From Candidatus Faecivivens stercoravium (lineage in GTDB: Bacteria > Bacillota > Clostridia > Oscillospirales > Ruminococcaceae): DNA of 7,563 nucleotides. Positions 5,088 to 7,563 of this stretch are shown here, in pieces. The notes beneath the pieces are model-generated. The model was not told the origin of the DNA. It worked only from the letters and a program-made list of their open reading frames with translations, and did no database searches. Numbering within the stretch: position 1 is the first letter of the stretch; each line of letters begins with the position of its first letter. Where the stretch lies: the NCBI GenBank assembly GCA_018712425.1, contig DVHA01000110.1, positions 1-7,563 on the forward strand, given 5' to 3'. A program made the translations under genes and the position numbers.

Positions 5088-6200
5088 TTAGAAAAACGGG
5101 TGGGCGGAAAAGCGCACTTCTGTTGCCTTCCCGCCGTCTTCCGGCCGGACGGTGAGCCGCCATCCGCCCCCTTCCCGGACGATCGTCCACCGGGAGCCGA
5201 ACGGCATTTCCATATTCTGCATCCGCCCTTCAAACCGGGCGTCCTCCCGCCCGCCGGACCAGCCGCCCCGGAGGGCGTATACTCCGTCCGGCGTCCGGGA
5301 GAGGGTATAGCGCCCCGGCTCGAACCGGAGGGCCGCCTCCCCGTCCTCGCTGTCAAAGATCATCGACGGGGGACTGGCCCGCAGGGTCAAAGAGGCTATC
5401 CGCATCCCTGCCTCGGGGTATCCGCAGAGCCCCTGGCCGCCCGCCAGCTCCCGCAGCAGCGGCCGCCCGGCGGGGTAAAAGGTCCCGGGGGCCGGGCAGG
5501 CGGTGGAGCCGGTAAAAGTTTCCGGCGGGTTCTGGGGGATGCCGGAGAGGAGCAGGGCCGGGTTCTCGAAATACCCCGCCACCAGCTGCCGCTGCCGCGA
5601 AAGGTACCACATTCCCCACTTAGCCCCGCCCGGCTCTGGGAAAATCTCCCCCCAGCCCTCCCAGCTAGGGAAATGGGGGAGGATGCCCGCCAATTTTGCC
5701 GCCGCGCCTGGGATGAGGGCAGTCCCGGCCGAAAACTCGGTCCCGTCCCGGTGGAAAGCCGGGCGCACCTGCTCCTCAATCAGCCCCTGCCGCCGCAGGA
5801 AAGAGGAGGGGTTTAACCCCGTCCGCTCCTGGACGCAGGCGGCCAGCAGCGCCGAAGCAGTCCCCGCCCCCAGCGGCAGCGCCCCTTCCTCCAGTTCCCG
5901 CTTCCAGTCCGCCCCCAGCGGCAGAGGGGCTTCCGGCCGCCGGGCGAGCGGGATGAGGGCACCGGCTTTAACTTCTGCCAGCTTCCCTTTTATCCCCAGC
6001 ACTTCGCTTAAAGTCTCGCTGCTGACAAGCTTCCCGGCGCCGGCTGCGACCCGTGCGGCGGCCTCGTCCAGCATTGGCCCCAGCCCGCCCAGCGGGTGGG
6101 GGAGGCGGCTGTGGAAAGGCGGCGCGTACCAGCTGCCGGTTTCCTGCCGTCGGCCGAGGGCGACGAGGGCGTTGATGCGGTGGAATCCGCTGATCTCCAT
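5088..6200 (-). CDS. Uncharacterised protein, first gene of the alkylation-repair operon
   Basis: I do not recognise this 370-residue protein with confidence. It has no signal peptide, no membrane segment and no obvious nucleotide-binding or metal motif. The N-terminal half is helical and rich in Ala, Leu and Gly. LLAACVQERTGLNPSSFLRR (118-137) faintly recalls the helix after the YxN motif in class C beta-lactamase-like serine hydrolases. The tail from about 268 to 370 is beta-rich (MIFDSEDGEAALRF, VYALRGGWSGG, ARFEGRMQNMEMPFGSRWTI), reminiscent of the C-terminal domain found in some Firmicutes serine hydrolases. However, no SxxK or YxN catalytic motif is in place, so if related it is likely degenerate or non-catalytic; this is speculation. 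The ATG at 6200 has AGGAGG (6214-6209) 8 bases upstream and an extended -10 promoter behind it. Its stop at 5090-5088 overlaps the ogt Shine-Dalgarno, so it is cotranscribed with the repair genes. Confidence 0.85.
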   Translation of the reverse strand: MEISGFHRINALVALGRRQETGSWYAPPFHSRLPHPLGGLGPMLDEAAARVAAGAGKLVSSETLSEVLGIKGKLAEVKAGALIPLARRPEAPLPLGADWKRELEEGALPLGAGTASALLAACVQERTGLNPSSFLRRQGLIEEQVRPAFHRDGTEFSAGTALIPGAAAKLAGILPHFPSWEGWGEIFPEPGGAKWGMWYLSRQRQLVAGYFENPALLLSGIPQNPPETFTGSTACPAPGTFYPAGRPLLRELAGGQGLCGYPEAGMRIASLTLRASPPSMIFDSEDGEAALRFEPGRYTLSRTPDGVYALRGGWSGGREDARFEGRMQNMEMPFGSRWTIVREGGGWRLTVRPEDGGKATEVRFSAHPFF

Positions 6201-6233
6201 GGGGGTTCCCTCCTAAAACATGTTGCTGTCTAC

Positions 6234-6262
6234 AGTATACCATCTTCCGCCCCGCCCTGCAA
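6234..6262 (-). promoter_or_regulatory. Extended -10 promoter of the minus-strand operon
   Basis: On the minus strand TATACT (6239-6234) is preceded by TGG, giving a TGn extended -10, and by TTGCAG (6262-6257) at a 17-base spacing. The -35 matches consensus poorly (TTG only), which is typical of extended -10 promoters. It would drive the unknown gene, ogt, the AlkD-like gene and the esterase gene. Confidence 0.75.
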
Positions 6263-6300
6263 GGCAGGCTTCACATTTCGTCCAAATCCCCGCCCTTGCA
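6250..6300. repeat. Imperfect direct repeat spanning the divergent promoters
   Basis: CCCCGCCCTGCA at 6250-6261 recurs as CCCCGCCCTTGCA at 6288-6300, differing by one inserted T. Each copy covers the region of one -35 element of the two divergent promoters. It could be a shared operator, or chance in GC-rich DNA. Confidence 0.35.
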
Positions 6301-6324
6301 TCTTGCGGCCGGGTGTGCTATACT
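6296..6324 (+). promoter_or_regulatory. Extended -10 promoter of the cyclophilin gene
   Basis: TTGCAT (6296-6301), a 17-base spacer and TATACT (6319-6324), preceded by TGC for a TGn extended -10. Predicted start is near 6331, giving a leader of about 31 bases. It mirrors the architecture of the divergent minus-strand promoter, with 33 bases between the two -35 boxes. Confidence 0.8.
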
Positions 6325-6361
6325 ACTTCTATCCGCAGTGCAAACAGAAAGGAACGATCAT

Positions 6362-6943
6362 ATGAAACTGAAAAAAATCCTGGCGCTTTCCCTCTGCGCC
6401 CTGCTGGCCCTCTTCTGTCTGGCCGGCTGCAACAGCTCCCAGGGGATCGGCACCCATCACGCTGAAATCACCGTCAAGGACATGGGAGTCATCACCGTCG
6501 AGCTGGACGGCGACACCGCGCCGATCACCGTCCAGAACTTCATCGACCTGGCGAACGAAGGCTTTTACGACGGCCTCACCTTCCACCGGATCATCGACGG
6601 CTTTATGATCCAGGGCGGCGACCCCGACCATGACGGCACCGGCGGCAGCGATGAGACCATCAAGGGCGAATTCTCCCAGAATGGGGTGGAAAACAACATC
6701 TCCCACCGCCGCGGCGTCATCTCGATGGCCCGCAGCAGCGAAATGGACAGCGCTTCCTCCCAGTTCTTCATCGTCCAGGCGGATTCCACCTATCTGGACG
6801 GCCAGTACGCCGCCTTCGGCCATGTGACCTCCGGCATGGAGATCGTCGACCAGATCTGTGAAGAGGCCAACCCCACCGATGATAACGGCACCATCCCCTA
6901 TGAGGAGCAGCCGGTTATCGAATCAATCGTTATCACCGACTAA
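6362..6943 (+). CDS. Lipoprotein cyclophilin-type peptidyl-prolyl cis-trans isomerase
   Basis: A 193-residue protein that would catalyse proline isomerisation to help fold exported proteins on the outer face of the cytoplasmic membrane. MKLKK, a hydrophobic core and the lipobox LAGC form a lipoprotein signal with Cys23 as the lipidated residue. The cyclophilin domain covers about 34-193. Residues matching human cyclophilin A are Arg76 (Arg55), Phe81, Met82 and Gln84 (Phe60, Met61, Gln63), Phe136 (Phe113) and Leu145 (Leu122). Tyr144 replaces Trp121 and Tyr149 replaces His126; the former is common in bacteria and usually goes with weak cyclosporin binding. The frame is open upstream to 6296, but the ATG at 6362 has AAAGGA at an 8-base spacing and begins the signal peptide, and the upstream codons lie within the promoter. 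It is monocistronic or shares weak read-through with the GNAT gene. Confidence 0.95.
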   Translation: MKLKKILALSLCALLALFCLAGCNSSQGIGTHHAEITVKDMGVITVELDGDTAPITVQNFIDLANEGFYDGLTFHRIIDGFMIQGGDPDHDGTGGSDETIKGEFSQNGVENNISHRRGVISMARSSEMDSASSQFFIVQADSTYLDGQYAAFGHVTSGMEIVDQICEEANPTDDNGTIPYEEQPVIESIVITD

Positions 6944-6951
6944 TTACCCCG

Positions 6952-6977
6952 GCCGCTCCATTCAGGGCGGCTGTTTC
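6952..6977 (+). terminator. Short intrinsic terminator after the cyclophilin gene
   Basis: GCCGCTC (6952-6958), loop CATTCA, GGGCGGC (6965-6971) form a 7-bp stem with one G-U pair, followed by TGTTTCT. It begins 9 bases after the cyclophilin stop codon. The T-run is broken, so some read-through into the GNAT gene is likely. Confidence 0.65.
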
Positions 6978-6994
6978 TCTATAAGGAGGTTGTT

Positions 6995-7486
6995 ATGATG
7001 GAGATCACCTTCCGCTCTTATGGGCCCGCCGACTTACCCTGGCTGACCGCCCTCTGGAACGATGTCCTGGCCGACGGCGTCGCTTTCCCGGGGGAGGAAC
7101 TATATACCGAACCGGACTTTGCCGCCTTCCTTTCCCAGCAGGACGCGGTCAATATTCTGCTGGCCGATGGTGTCCCCGCCGGTTATTACATCCTTCACCC
7201 CAACAACATCGGCCGGTGCGGCCATGTGGCCAACGCCTCCTACCTGATGGACAAGCGGTTCCGCGGACAAAAGCTCGGCCGCCCGCTGGTGGGCCACTCG
7301 GTGGAGACGGCAAAAGCGCTCGGCTTCCGGGGGATGCAGTTTAACGCGGTCGTCGCCGGCAACCGCGCGGCACTCTCCATCTATCAGGCCGCCGGCTTCC
7401 GGATGGTCGGGACAATCCCCGGCGGGTTCCGGCTGAAAGGCGGGGAATATTCGGATATGTATATCCTGTACCTGCCGCTGGTTTGA
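6995..7486 (+). CDS. GNAT-family N-acetyltransferase
   Basis: A 163-residue cytoplasmic acetyltransferase that would move acetyl from acetyl-CoA to an unknown amine. Domain order is normal: an N-terminal strand and helices (EITFRSYGPADLPWLTALWND), a central sheet, motif A at about 79-104 with the acetyl-CoA pyrophosphate loop RGQKLGRPL (90-98), then NAVVAGNRAALSIYQAAGF (117-135), the usual motif B helix with the N-x-x-A-x-x-x-Y pattern. Length is typical of a single GNAT domain. Shine-Dalgarno AAGGAGG (6983-6989) lies 5 bases before the ATG at 6995 and 8 before a second ATG at 6998; either start is possible and changes one residue. No separate promoter is obvious in the 51-base gap after the cyclophilin gene, so it may depend on read-through. 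The substrate cannot be inferred. Confidence 0.92.
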   Translation: MMEITFRSYGPADLPWLTALWNDVLADGVAFPGEELYTEPDFAAFLSQQDAVNILLADGVPAGYYILHPNNIGRCGHVANASYLMDKRFRGQKLGRPLVGHSVETAKALGFRGMQFNAVVAGNRAALSIYQAAGFRMVGTIPGGFRLKGGEYSDMYILYLPLV

Positions 7487-7499
7487 GAAATAGGAAAGC

Positions 7500-7538
7500 A
7501 AAATCCCGCTGCCTCTTACAGGACAGCGGGATTTCAGC
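7500..7538. terminator. Bidirectional intrinsic terminator at the right edge
   Basis: AAATCCCGCTG (7501-7511) and CAGCGGGATTT (7524-7534) form a perfect 11-bp stem with a 12-base loop, 14 bases after the GNAT stop. The plus-strand T-run is only the ATTT of the stem, while the minus strand continues TTTTGC, so it may serve both the GNAT gene and a convergent gene beyond the window. Confidence 0.8.
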
Positions 7539-7563
7539 TTGTCGAAAAAGTTTTTTATGAGTA

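Noticed and set aside
5075..5356. N-terminal extension of ogt in the same frame
   Set aside because: It overlaps the upstream gene, is Arg/Gly/Ser-rich and unlike Ogt proteins; AAGGAGG places the start at 5074 and the length of 164 is normal.
5100..5816. 238-residue plus-strand ORF opposite the unknown protein
   Set aside because: Pro/Gly/Arg-rich shadow. The minus-strand frame has a strong Shine-Dalgarno, a promoter and tight linkage to ogt, so I favour it even though its family is unknown.
6296..6361. N-terminal extension of the cyclophilin
   Set aside because: These bases contain the -35 and -10 of its promoter, and the lipoprotein signal peptide begins at 6362.
1..7563. CRISPR array, insertion sequence, phage or toxin-antitoxin module
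   Set aside because: No spaced direct repeats, transposase, integrase, terminal inverted repeats or small paired toxin-like genes were seen on either strand.

Overview
The window looks like a stretch of chromosome from a fairly high-GC Gram-positive bacterium, most likely a Clostridia-type Firmicute (an Oscillospiraceae-like gut lineage is my guess). The reasons are strong AAGGAGG-type ribosome binding sites on most genes, sigma-A promoters close to consensus, compact operons with stop codons inside the next gene's Shine-Dalgarno, and a lipoprotein cyclophilin of Gram-positive style. Species cannot be fixed from the sequence alone. No phage, transposon, CRISPR array or plasmid gene is visible.

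Layout. From 1 to 6200 everything is on the minus strand; from 6362 onward everything is on the plus strand. Reading the minus strand in transcription order: a divergent promoter near 6234-6262 starts a five-gene run. It consists of an unrecognised 370-residue protein (6200-5088), an O6-alkylguanine DNA methyltransferase (5074-4580), an AlkD-like DNA alkylation repair protein (4583-3894, ATGA overlap), an esterase-like alpha/beta hydrolase (3882-3214) and an M20 metallopeptidase (3067-1739). The peptidase also has its own strong promoter at the end of the esterase gene. After it come hairpins, then a perfect-consensus promoter with A-tract upstream element driving two tandem leucine tRNAs (GAG, then CAG) with a 3-base spacer and a strong intrinsic terminator. 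Last is a MATE-family exporter gene that runs off the left edge of the window, only slightly truncated. On the plus strand, a second extended -10 promoter drives a lipoprotein cyclophilin; after a short terminator come a GNAT acetyltransferase and a bidirectional terminator at the right edge.

How the genes work together. The clearest functional unit is the pair of alkylation-damage repair genes, ogt and the AlkD-like gene. They overlap by four bases, so they are probably translationally coupled, and they would deal with complementary lesions (O6-alkylguanine, and N3/N7-alkylpurines). The unrecognised first gene shares their promoter. Esterase and M20 peptidase look like general catabolic or detoxifying hydrolases carried by the same transcript.

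The most notable oddity is the ogt gene. Its first 131 codons are about 42-47% GC by hand count, while its last 33 codons and both flanks are about 65-68%. The change falls exactly at the conserved PCHR active-site motif, which suggests partial gene replacement by recombination. I see no clear sign of a wholly new multi-gene system; the best candidates for new biology are the unknown protein at the head of the repair operon and the mosaic ogt.
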